DNA of 64,000 bases from Corynebacterium singulare (lineage in GTDB: Bacteria; Actinomycetota; Actinomycetes; Mycobacteriales; Mycobacteriaceae): positions 558,001-622,000 of the forward strand of contig NZ_CP010827.1 in the NCBI RefSeq assembly GCF_000833575.1, written 5' to 3'. The notes under the pieces were generated by a model. That model saw only the letters and a program-made list of their open reading frames with translations. It was not told where the DNA came from and did not search any database. This document shows, piece after piece, positions 1 through 7,200 of this stretch; position 1 is the first letter of the stretch, and each line of letters begins with the position of its first letter. Both the position numbers and the translations under genes were made by a program.

Positions 1-31
1 GGGTTATGTGAATCGTGTGTAACGGCCAAAT

Positions 32-66
32 CCCCCGGCCACGCACTTCAGCGTGAACGCGGGGGG
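32..66 (-). terminator. Probable intrinsic terminator downstream of metQ
   Basis: A two-tier hairpin lies just past the stop codon of the leftward metQ gene. The outer arms are CCCCCG (32-37) and CGGGGG (60-65); the inner arms are CACGC (40-44) and GCGTG (51-55) around the loop ACTTCA. There is only a short T stretch on the minus strand beyond it. It may attenuate rather than fully stop transcription into metN/metI-type genes, which would be expected beyond the left edge. Confidence 0.55.
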
Positions 67-87
67 ACATGTGGAGTAGAGGGGAGC

Positions 88-987
88 TTAGGCTTCCTCT
101 TCGAGGCGGTCCAGAATCTCCTGGAGCTCCTCCTGCGGGCGGTCCACAGCCACGGCAGTGTCACCGGAGGACTTCAGGACAGCTTCGGTGACCTTCGGAT
201 CCTTCCACAGCTTGGCCAGCTCGTGGAGGGTCTCGTTGTCTGCGTCCTCTGCACGTACGGCCCATACGTTGATGTACGGCTCGGCCTCGGTGGAGTTCGG
301 GTCATCCTGCGCAACAGCGGACTTCGGGTCAATGCCGGCGCGCTCCAGGAAGGAGTTGTTAATGACGGCCGGCTTGCCCTCGCCGTACGCGGCCGGAGTC
401 TGGGCGGCGTCGACTGGGGTGACGGTGACCTTGGACTTCTTTTCGTCGATGTCGAGCGGAGTCGGGATCAGCGGGCTGTCCTCCTTGAGGGTAACCAGGC
501 CTTCCTGAGCCAGCAGGCCGATAGCGCGGCCCTGGTTGGTGGAATCATTCGGGATGGCAACTTCCTGGCCCTCGGCGTCAGAGAGATCCTCGTGGTCCTT
601 CCAGTAGATGGCCAGCGGGTAAATCTCGGTGGATGCCAGCGGAACGAGGTCGGTGCCGTTGCCCTGGTTGTACTTAGCGAGGAACTGCAGGTGCTGGAAC
701 TTGTTAGCGGTCAGCTGACCCTGATCCAGAGCCTGGTTCGGGGTGTTGTAGTCCGCGAAGTTCTCCAGCTTTACGTCGTAGCCGGCCTCCTTGGCCAGGT
801 CCTGGAAGACAGCCCACTCTTCCATGTTGGCATCGGTGGTGCCGATGGTGATGGTGGAGTCCTTGGTGATGGCCTCGCCGGAGTCCTTGGACTCAGCGGA
901 GTCCGAGGAGTCGGAGGAGCAGGCAACCAGGCCGGTGGCGGCGATGACGGCTGCGGAGGTGGCAGCGAGTGCGCGACGGATGCTCAT
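88..987 (-). CDS. metQ: Methionine ABC transporter substrate-binding lipoprotein MetQ
   Basis: Extracytoplasmic lipoprotein of the NlpA/MetQ family that captures methionine for a MetNI importer. The N-terminus carries a signal peptide with lipobox LVAC, lipidated Cys about residue 23, followed by a Ser/Asp/Glu-rich linker. The mature part (about residues 45-299) starts with the strand TITIGTTDA and contains the family segment QALDQGQLTANKFQH. Its 299 aa length is normal for the family. The ATG at 987 is chosen for the intact signal peptide. An McbR-like box (1073-1088) lies in the intergenic region shared with dnaE2, which suits repression by sulfur/methionine status. The metN and metI partners are not in the window. 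Confidence 0.93.
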   Translation of the reverse strand: MSIRRALAATSAAVIAATGLVACSSDSSDSAESKDSGEAITKDSTITIGTTDANMEEWAVFQDLAKEAGYDVKLENFADYNTPNQALDQGQLTANKFQHLQFLAKYNQGNGTDLVPLASTEIYPLAIYWKDHEDLSDAEGQEVAIPNDSTNQGRAIGLLAQEGLVTLKEDSPLIPTPLDIDEKKSKVTVTPVDAAQTPAAYGEGKPAVINNSFLERAGIDPKSAVAQDDPNSTEAEPYINVWAVRAEDADNETLHELAKLWKDPKVTEAVLKSSGDTAVAVDRPQEELQEILDRLEEEA

Positions 988-1072
988 GATGGGTCTAGTG
1001 TCCCTTCTTCATTGTTTGTGCGGCATGCAGGGATGCCGCAGGTGATTACACTGCTCGAAAACTAGCAATGAT

Positions 1073-1088
1073 TGAACCGCTTTGTCTA
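1073..1088. promoter_or_regulatory. McbR-like operator upstream of metQ
   Basis: The sequence TGAAC-N6-GTCTA matches the McbR consensus TAGAC-N6-GTCTA known from C. glutamicum in 8 of 10 positions. It is nearly identical, one base different over 16, to the reverse complement of the box at 16724-16739 in front of metY. Its place about 85 bp upstream of metQ fits methionine-dependent repression. McbR itself is not in the window. Confidence 0.6.
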
Positions 1089-1118
1089 TTTCGGTGATTG
1101 TTCAACGAAAACCTTGAC

Positions 1119-1134
1119 GCGAACTATTGTTCTA
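1119..1134 (+). promoter_or_regulatory. LexA SOS box of dnaE2
   Basis: GCGAACTATTGTTCTA matches the Gram-positive/actinobacterial SOS box TCGAAC-N4-GTTCGA at 10 of 12 defined positions, with a perfect GAAC-N4-GTTC core (1121-1132). It ends 17 bp before the ATG of dnaE2 at 1152. Repression from this place would cover the start region, so dnaE2 is likely DNA-damage inducible, as known for dnaE2 of mycobacteria. Confidence 0.72.
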
Positions 1135-1151
1135 ATTTAGGGTGTGGGGCT

Positions 1152-4100
1152 ATGAGGTTCAACGGGGGTGCAGCGCTGCCGTGGTCCCGCGTGGAGCGGA
1201 TTCTGTCCGGCCGCCCGGGGCCCATTCCGGTATCGGTGGACCATCTGCCGCAGCCCACGGATGAGCCGAGGGTGGGGCACTCTACTGTGCCCTTCGCGGA
1301 GTTGCATGCGGTGAGCTCCTATAGCTTCCTGCGGGGCGCGTCCGAGCCGGAAGAGCTTGTAGCGCGCGCCGTCGAGCTGGGCTTGCAGGGAATGGCGCTG
1401 GTAGACAGGGATGGATTCTATGGCCTCATGAAGTTTGCGGAGGCGGCCGCTAAGGTGGGGCTGCCTGCCGTTTTTGGCGCGGAGCTCAGTCTTGATCCGG
1501 CTCCGCTGACCGTCCTGGCGCGCACTCCGGAGGGTTATCGCCGTCTGTCGCGGCTTATCTCCCGCGCGCGCATGGAGGCGGGGGAGAAGGGCGCGGTGTC
1601 CTATCCGCCGTTGGCGGATATTGCGGCGGAGTTGCAGGAGCATTGTTTCTTCCTTGTGGGGTGGGAATGGGCAGAGCATTTCGATCTTTTGATCGAAAGA
1701 ATTAAAATAGACAGCATGGTTTTGGAGTACTCCTGTACCCAAACTCCGGAGGACGCCGACCACCACGCGGCGCTGGATAATCTCCCCGTTCCGCGCGCCA
1801 TTGCCACTGCCCGGCCCGCTGCGGCTACGCGGGACCGTGCCAGGCTGGCTGGGGCCAAGCTTGCGCTGGCCCAGCGCCTCGCGCTTGTCGACGCCTCCCC
1901 CAACTCCCACCCCATGGGCTCTCCCTGGCTGCGCTCTGGGGATCAGATGGCGCAATTGCTTCCAGACCGGCCAGAACTCATCGCGGAAACCATCACGGTG
2001 CTGGAGGAGTGCAGCTTCACCTGGGAGGCGCTCGCCCCCAACTTGCCGGATTTCGATGTGCCGGAGGGTCACACCGAAATGTCGTGGCTCGAGCATCTCA
2101 CCTTCGAGCGCGCGGCAGCGCGCTATGCCACGCGCCCCGAGGAAATTCGGCACAGGGCATGGGAGCAGATGCGGTACGAGCTGGATGTTATCGAGCAGCT
2201 TGGTTTTCCGGGTTACTTCCTTATTGTGTGCGACTTCGTGGATTTTTGCCGGCGGGAGAACATCCTGTGCCAGGGGCGTGGCTCGGCGGCGAATTCGGCG
2301 GTGTGTTTCGCGCTGGGGATTACGAATGCGGAGCCGATTTCCGCCGGCCTGCTTTTTGAGCGCTTCTTGTCCCCGGACCGTGATGGCCCGCCGGATATTG
2401 ATATTGATATTGAATCCGGGCGGCGCGAGGAGGTTATCCAGTACGTCTACGCCAAGCATGGCCGCGAGCGTGCCGCGCAGGTGGCCAACGTGATCACCTA
2501 CCGTCGCAAAGGCGCGCTGCGGGATGCCGCCCGCGCGTTGGGCTACCCGCAAGGCTCGGCCGATGCGTGGTCGAAGGGGATTGCGCCCGCGCCTGGCGAC
2601 GTCGAATCCTTAGCCGAACAGTTCCTCGGCCAGCCGCGCCACCTGGGTATTCACTCTGGTGGCATGGTGCTGTGTGACCGGCCGATTGCGGATGTCGTGC
2701 CCGTGGAATGGGCGCGCATGGAGAACCGTTCGGTGCTGCAGTGGGATAAGGACGATTGCGCCGCGGCGGGGTTGGTGAAGTTCGACATGCTGGGCTTGGG
2801 TATGCTCGAGGCCCTGCATCACATGATGGACTTAGTGGAGGAGACCACGGGCCGGAAGGTCAATCTGTGGGAGCTGGACCTGGCGGATCCGGAAGTTTAC
2901 GACATGCTCTGCCGCGCGGATGCGGTGGGCGTGTTCCAGGTGGAATCGCGCGCGCAGCTGAGTACGCTGCCCAGGCTGAAGCCGCGAGTCTTCTTCGACC
3001 TCGTGGTGGAGGTCGCGCTCATTCGCCCCGGCCCCATCCAGGGCGGGTCGGTGCATCCTTATCTGCGGCGCCGCGATGGTAAAGAGCCGGTGGAATATGA
3101 CCATCCGGTGCTGGAGAAATCCCTGGGCAAGACGCTGGGCATTCCGCTTTTCCAGGAGCAGCTGATGCAGATTGCCGTCGATGCCGCCGGTTTTAGCGGT
3201 GCAGAGGCCGATGACCTGCGCCGCGCGATGGGCTCGAAGCGTTCGCCGGAGAGGATGGCCGCGCTCAAGCAGCGCTTCTATGACGGATTGTGTGAGACCA
3301 ACGGGATTACCGGGGAGGTCGCGGACAAGCTGTGGACCAAGATTGTGGCTTTTGCCGCCTATGGCTTCCCGGAGTCCCACTCGCAGTCTTTTGCCTCTTT
3401 GGTGTACTTTTCGGCGTGGTTTAAGCGCTACTATCCGGCGCAGTTCTGCGTGGGCCTATTGCGCGCGCAGCCGATGGGCTTTTATTCGCCGCAGTCCCTC
3501 ATCCAGGATGCGCGCCGCCACGGTGTGGAGGTGCTGCCGGCCACTGTCAACGATTCGGGCCGTGAAGCCCGTGCCGTGCTGGGGGAGGATGGCCAGGTGC
3601 GCATCCGTTTGGGGCTCAACCTCATCAAGGGGCTGGGCGATAAGGCCGCTGATCGCATTGAGGCGGCCGCGCCGTTTGCTAGCGTTCCGGATCTCTCCCG
3701 TCGCGCCGACCTCACCGTCGATCACGTGGAGGCCCTCGCGGTGGCGGGGGCCCTGGATGTCTTTGGAGTGGAGCGGCGCCAAGTGCTGTGGCAAGCGGGC
3801 GTTGCTGCGACGGAGCGAGAGGGGATGCTGCCGGGGCTGTCGGCCATCACGGCGCCGTCCTTGCCTGGGATGAGCGCGTTCGAGCTCATGGCAGCGGACG
3901 TGGCGAGCACCGGCGTGACGCATAACCAGCAGCCGATGGAGCAGGCACGCGGGGTGCTGCGAGACCGCGGGATACTGTGTGCCGCAGACTTGCCAGGCGT
4001 GGAGGACGGCACCCGCGTGCGCATTGCCGGGGTGGTCACGCACCGCCAGCGCCCGCAGACTGCAGGTGGCGTGGTCTTCTTCGGCCTGGAGGATGAGACC

Positions 4101-4289
4101 GGGTTGATGAACGTGATGGTCTCGCCTGGCTTGTGGGCCCGGGATAAGGTGACGGCTCGGACAGCTCCTGCGCTCATCGTACGCGGAATCGTACAGAATG
4201 CCTCCGGCGCGGTCACCGTTGCCGCGGACCAGCTGGAGCCGCTGGCTTTCGGTGAGGCGCTCTCGCGCGGCTCGCGGGACTTCCGCTAA
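1152..4289 (+). CDS. dnaE2: Error-prone DNA polymerase III alpha subunit DnaE2
   Basis: C-family replicative-type polymerase used for damage-induced mutagenic translesion synthesis, normally with ImuA'/ImuB and the beta clamp. The protein (1045 aa from this start) has an N-terminal PHP domain (about residues 50-300), the palm with acidic catalytic motif PDIDIDIE near residue 415, helix-hairpin-helix segments and a C-terminal OB fold. An in-frame TTG at 1098 would add 18 residues, but it lies upstream of the LexA box. The ATG at 1152 gives the usual DnaE2 N-terminus (NGG...SRVERILSG) and follows a purine-rich GGTGTGGGG. No imuA'/imuB genes are adjacent. Convergent with the membrane-protein gene ending at 4295. 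Confidence 0.93.
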   Translation: MRFNGGAALPWSRVERILSGRPGPIPVSVDHLPQPTDEPRVGHSTVPFAELHAVSSYSFLRGASEPEELVARAVELGLQGMALVDRDGFYGLMKFAEAAAKVGLPAVFGAELSLDPAPLTVLARTPEGYRRLSRLISRARMEAGEKGAVSYPPLADIAAELQEHCFFLVGWEWAEHFDLLIERIKIDSMVLEYSCTQTPEDADHHAALDNLPVPRAIATARPAAATRDRARLAGAKLALAQRLALVDASPNSHPMGSPWLRSGDQMAQLLPDRPELIAETITVLEECSFTWEALAPNLPDFDVPEGHTEMSWLEHLTFERAAARYATRPEEIRHRAWEQMRYELDVIEQLGFPGYFLIVCDFVDFCRRENILCQGRGSAANSAVCFALGITNAEPISAGLLFERFLSPDRDGPPDIDIDIESGRREEVIQYVYAKHGRERAAQVANVITYRRKGALRDAARALGYPQGSADAWSKGIAPAPGDVESLAEQFLGQPRHLGIHSGGMVLCDRPIADVVPVEWARMENRSVLQWDKDDCAAAGLVKFDMLGLGMLEALHHMMDLVEETTGRKVNLWELDLADPEVYDMLCRADAVGVFQVESRAQLSTLPRLKPRVFFDLVVEVALIRPGPIQGGSVHPYLRRRDGKEPVEYDHPVLEKSLGKTLGIPLFQEQLMQIAVDAAGFSGAEADDLRRAMGSKRSPERMAALKQRFYDGLCETNGITGEVADKLWTKIVAFAAYGFPESHSQSFASLVYFSAWFKRYYPAQFCVGLLRAQPMGFYSPQSLIQDARRHGVEVLPATVNDSGREARAVLGEDGQVRIRLGLNLIKGLGDKAADRIEAAAPFASVPDLSRRADLTVDHVEALAVAGALDVFGVERRQVLWQAGVAATEREGMLPGLSAITAPSLPGMSAFELMAADVASTGVTHNQQPMEQARGVLRDRGILCAADLPGVEDGTRVRIAGVVTHRQRPQTAGGVVFFGLEDETGLMNVMVSPGLWARDKVTARTAPALIVRGIVQNASGAVTVAADQLEPLAFGEALSRGSRDFR

Positions 4290-4294
4290 GTGGT

Positions 4295-4765
4295 CTACTC
4301 CTTTGAGATGAGTTCGTCGCGGTTCATCTTTCCGGCGAGGGAGCGCGCCACGGAGAAGGGCAGCCACACCAGCAAGAGCAGGATGAGTTTGAAGTAGAGC
4401 AAGGAGACGAACACGCCATCCATGATGGGCATGGTTCTTGCTCCCCAGCTAATGACGCCGGTGACCAGCAGCAGGATGACAAGTGCGGCGAGGGAGTACT
4501 TGAGGCCATCGTCGCGCGCTTCGACGTGCTGCTGCATCTGGTACTCATCGAGCTCCGCTGTGGGCAGGTCTGCCGAGTTGATGGTTGTGCGCAGGCGCGC
4601 GGTCATGAGCGCGCACAGCAGCGTTCCGAGGGCGGCCACCATCAGTGAGGTGAACAGGTCCCAGAACTGCAGGGGGAGGGAAAGGATGATGAGGCCGGCG
4701 GACAGGTCGGTCAGGGTGATGTAGCGCTTGCGGGTCTTTACTGAATCGGGAATAGGGGCGGACAT
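4295..4765 (-). CDS. Four-helix membrane protein, partner of the XRE regulator
   Basis: Protein of 156 aa with four predicted transmembrane helices in two pairs (about residues 17-37, 40-58, 93-110 and 118-140) separated by a charged cytoplasmic loop. I do not recognise an enzymatic motif. Starts upstream of 4765 run into the regulator gene in another frame. The ATG at 4765 is preceded by AAAGGATAAG and lies 7 bp after the regulator's stop, so the two are cotranscribed. Small XRE regulators paired with such membrane proteins are common, and the membrane partner often modulates the regulator, but nothing here proves that role. Confidence 0.72.
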   Translation of the reverse strand: MSAPIPDSVKTRKRYITLTDLSAGLIILSLPLQFWDLFTSLMVAALGTLLCALMTARLRTTINSADLPTAELDEYQMQQHVEARDDGLKYSLAALVILLLVTGVISWGARTMPIMDGVFVSLLYFKLILLLLVWLPFSVARSLAGKMNRDELISKE

Positions 4766-4772
4766 GTGTGGC

Positions 4773-5033
4773 TTATCCTTTTCGGTAGATTTCGGAGGAC
4801 ATAGGGGTGAATTCGGTCCGGGAGAATACGGCTTCCACAGGCAGGTTGAAGACTTCGCAGATGTTGAAAGCGAGATCCAAACTGGGGGAGTGGTCGCCGC
4901 GTTCGAGCGCGCCGATGGTTTGGGGGTTGACCCCAATCATCTCGGCAAGCTGCGCGCGCGTCATGTCCCGTTCAACGCGGAGCACGCGCACCCGGTTAAA
5001 TAATGGGCGTGTGGGCTTTTTCTTTGGGGACAT
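4773..5033 (-). CDS. XRE-family helix-turn-helix transcriptional regulator
   Basis: Small 86 aa DNA-binding protein made almost entirely of a Cro/CI-type HTH (about residues 12-66). It has the recognition-helix signature RAQLAEMIGVNPQTIGALER and the following PSLDLAFNICEVFNLPVE typical of the compact YozG/SdpR-like XRE group. No effector domain is present. It heads a two-gene unit with the membrane protein ending at 4295 and is divergent from the PH-domain operon starting at 5092, so it may regulate both sides. No strong Shine-Dalgarno precedes the ATG at 5033, and a leaderless transcript is possible. Confidence 0.82.
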   Translation of the reverse strand: MSPKKKPTRPLFNRVRVLRVERDMTRAQLAEMIGVNPQTIGALERGDHSPSLDLAFNICEVFNLPVEAVFSRTEFTPMSSEIYRKG

Positions 5034-5091
5034 GCATCACAGTGTTGTATAAACCCAACGACTTGTCAAGGGTCCGTGTTAAAATGGTGGC

Positions 5092-5541
5092 ATGAATCCG
5101 GTATCGCCTAAGCTCACCAAGGCCCGCTACATCACGAATTTGAGCTGGGATATTATCCTCGCCGCCCTCGCAGCAGCCGCTGCATATTTCTTCTGGGACT
5201 GGCTCTACTGGGTGGCCGGCGCACTCGTTGTGTGGGCGCTGTATGAGCTCTGGCTCATTCCCGCGCAGGTGAAAAACCTAGGTTGGCAGGAGACCGCAGA
5301 CGAACTCTTAGTCACCCGCGGCAAAATCTGGCACACCTTCACCGTCGTTCCCTATGGCCGTATCCAGTTCGTCGACGTCACCGCCGGCCCCGTGGAACGG
5401 GCGATGGGACTGAAAAAGGTGAAGCTGCATACGGCGTCGCCAAGCAGCGATGCCACCATCCCCGGCCTACCCGCAGTTGACGCCGACGCATTGCGCGAAC
5501 GCCTCGCCATCAAGGCACGTGAGAGGATGAGCGGACTGTGA
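5092..5541 (+). CDS. PH domain-containing membrane protein (YdbS-like)
   Basis: Protein of 149 aa: two close transmembrane helices near the N-terminus (about residues 15-52) followed by one bacterial PH domain (bPH2/DUF304). The domain shows ELLVTRGKIWHTFTVVPYGRIQ and the common VERAMGLKKVKLHTAS stretch. It overlaps the next gene by 4 bp (GTGA), giving translational coupling. In Bacillus the YdbS/YdbT pair contributes to resistance to some antimicrobial compounds. That function is inferred from the family only. Confidence 0.85.
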   Translation: MNPVSPKLTKARYITNLSWDIILAALAAAAAYFFWDWLYWVAGALVVWALYELWLIPAQVKNLGWQETADELLVTRGKIWHTFTVVPYGRIQFVDVTAGPVERAMGLKKVKLHTASPSSDATIPGLPAVDADALRERLAIKARERMSGL

Positions 5542-6959
5542 AGGATCGCGCGCTTGTCGACGTCGACGGCTACACCCGCGTCCATCGCCTCACCCCGCTG
5601 CTGCGCTTTTGGTCGCTGATTCTAGCCCTGGTGGCCGTCTTTGTTCTCAATATCAACGCCTCGATGCTCTCCGACGTTCTGTCCTACCTGCAAGGTGGTC
5701 ACCTAGGTGAGGTTGGCCGCGGAACGCTGCTCGGTATCGGTGGCTTTGTGCTGTTGTGCGCGGTCATCTGGCTGGTGTCCAGCATCTGGTGGCGCAAGTT
5801 GGGCTACAAGCTCACCGAGGATGAAATTGCACTACGGCATGGTGTTATTTCCACGTCATTCCGCTCCGCGCGTTATGAGCGCATTCAGGCTGTGGATGTG
5901 GTGGAATCCGTCATTGCACGCTTGCTGGGATTGGCTACGGTGCGCGTGGAGACCGCTGGCGGTAGGTCATCCGTCATCAAGATCGAGTACCTGTCCAAGG
6001 CGAAGGCGGAAGAGCTGCGTGAAGAATTGCTGCGCCGCACGCACGGAGGGGGCTCGGCAACTGCACCGAGCGTGGAGGTAGAGGAAGAACCCGCCGCGGA
6101 TGCCTTGATTCCGGAGATTCCTATCCTGCGCACGCTTCTTGCGGAGCTGTTTCGTCTTCCCACGCTCGTGACCGCGATCTTCATCGGTGGGTTGCTCTTC
6201 ATTCCTGGCATGTGGACGGCGCTTCTGCCGGTCATCGTGGGCTATGTGGGGCGCGTGTGGAGCCTGGTGGATTCCTCGTGGACGTTCACCGCGCTTCACG
6301 ACGCCCCCTCCAACTCCCTCAACATCTCCTACGGCCTCGCCGACCGCCGCCGCCAGACCATCCGCATCAATCGCATCCACGGTGTTCGGGTCAGCCAGCC
6401 TCTGTTGTGGCGGATGTTTGGCTGGTACGAGGTGCACGTGTCGGTCGCAGGCTATGGCGCGAAGAGTAGCGGAAAACAGTCGGGCTCCACGCGTATCTTG
6501 CCGGTAGGTACCCGCGAGCAGGCACTGGAGCTGCTGGCGCTCGTTTCAGACCTGGACCGCACGCAGATTGAGGACTACGCCCGACCCGAAGGACACACGC
6601 AGCCCACGTACACCTCGCCGCGGCGCGCGACGTGGGTCAGCCCCGTTGACCGCGCGCAGCAGTCGGTGACGTTGGTGGATGAACCCCAGCCGGTCGCCAT
6701 CGTCCACCGCGGACGCATCAACCGCCGCGTCATGGTAATTGGCACCCCGCACATTCAGGAGCTCACGCTGAAAGTGGGGCCGTTGAGCCACCTCGCCGGC
6801 GTGCGCACCGTGCGCTTCGACCTCGTCGCGGGCCCAGTCAGGATGGCCGGTCAGGACCTTACGCCTGCCGACGCCTCCGAGCTCCTCACCCGCCTGCGCA
6901 CCCGCCGCCTGCCGGCTCTGGAGGGGCCGATTAGCGGTCCGCAGGGCGGCGAAGCTTAA
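5538..6959 (+). CDS. PH domain-containing membrane protein (YdbT-like)
   Basis: Protein of 473 aa with repeated transmembrane-pair plus bPH2 units: helices at about residues 20-42 and 60-80, a first PH domain (VISTSFRSARYERIQAVDVV, ARLLGLATVRVETAGG), another helix pair around 215-240, a second PH domain (YGLADRRRQTIRINRIHGVR) and a third C-terminal one. It starts at GTG 5538, overlapping the stop of the YdbS-like gene by 4 bp. The two products probably form one membrane complex. The 3' end overlaps the convergent feoC-like gene by 29 bp. Confidence 0.85.
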   Translation: MKDRALVDVDGYTRVHRLTPLLRFWSLILALVAVFVLNINASMLSDVLSYLQGGHLGEVGRGTLLGIGGFVLLCAVIWLVSSIWWRKLGYKLTEDEIALRHGVISTSFRSARYERIQAVDVVESVIARLLGLATVRVETAGGRSSVIKIEYLSKAKAEELREELLRRTHGGGSATAPSVEVEEEPAADALIPEIPILRTLLAELFRLPTLVTAIFIGGLLFIPGMWTALLPVIVGYVGRVWSLVDSSWTFTALHDAPSNSLNISYGLADRRRQTIRINRIHGVRVSQPLLWRMFGWYEVHVSVAGYGAKSSGKQSGSTRILPVGTREQALELLALVSDLDRTQIEDYARPEGHTQPTYTSPRRATWVSPVDRAQQSVTLVDEPQPVAIVHRGRINRRVMVIGTPHIQELTLKVGPLSHLAGVRTVRFDLVAGPVRMAGQDLTPADASELLTRLRTRRLPALEGPISGPQGGEA

Positions 6960-7200
6960 GCAGCACCGGCCCGCGGGTGCTGCTGGGGCCCGCGCAGGCG
7001 GAGGCGGAAGAACAGGACCCGCACCCGCCCGCGGGGCAGGAGCCCAGCGGCTCCATGTCGAGCACACCGGAAGCGGTGAGGTGGTCCAGGATGAGATCCA
7101 CCGTGCCGGGTTCTAGCCCGGTCTCCTGGGCGATGGCGGCACGCGAGCGCACGCCAGATTCGATAGCTCCTTGCACGGCCTGAATGGGGGAGGCAGGCAT
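6931..7200 (-). CDS. FeoC-like winged-helix protein with Cys cluster
   Basis: Protein of 89 aa encoded last in the feoA-feoB operon; its ATG overlaps the feoB stop by 1 bp. Residues about 3-50 form a small winged helix (SGVRSRAAIAQETGLEPGTV). This is followed by a cysteine cluster SCPAGGCGSCSSASAC, then a basic tail. FeoC proteins elsewhere carry an Fe-S or metal-binding Cys loop and modulate FeoB. The placement and Cys cluster support this reading, although the sequence is divergent and the gene could equally be called a small DeoR/MarR-like regulator. Longer upstream starts lie inside feoB and are rejected. Confidence 0.7.
   Translation of the reverse strand: MPASPIQAVQGAIESGVRSRAAIAQETGLEPGTVDLILDHLTASGVLDMEPLGSCPAGGCGSCSSASACAGPSSTRGPVLLKLRRPADR

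Noticed and set aside
1098..1151. N-terminal extension of dnaE2 from a TTG codon
   Set aside because: It lies upstream of and across the LexA box, has no ribosome site and is not part of the DnaE2 family N-terminus.
1137..2552. 471-codon open frame on the minus strand inside dnaE2
   Set aside because: Antisense frame of a GC-rich coding region with no recognisable domain; similar shadows occur in ppc, icd, accBC and prp genes.
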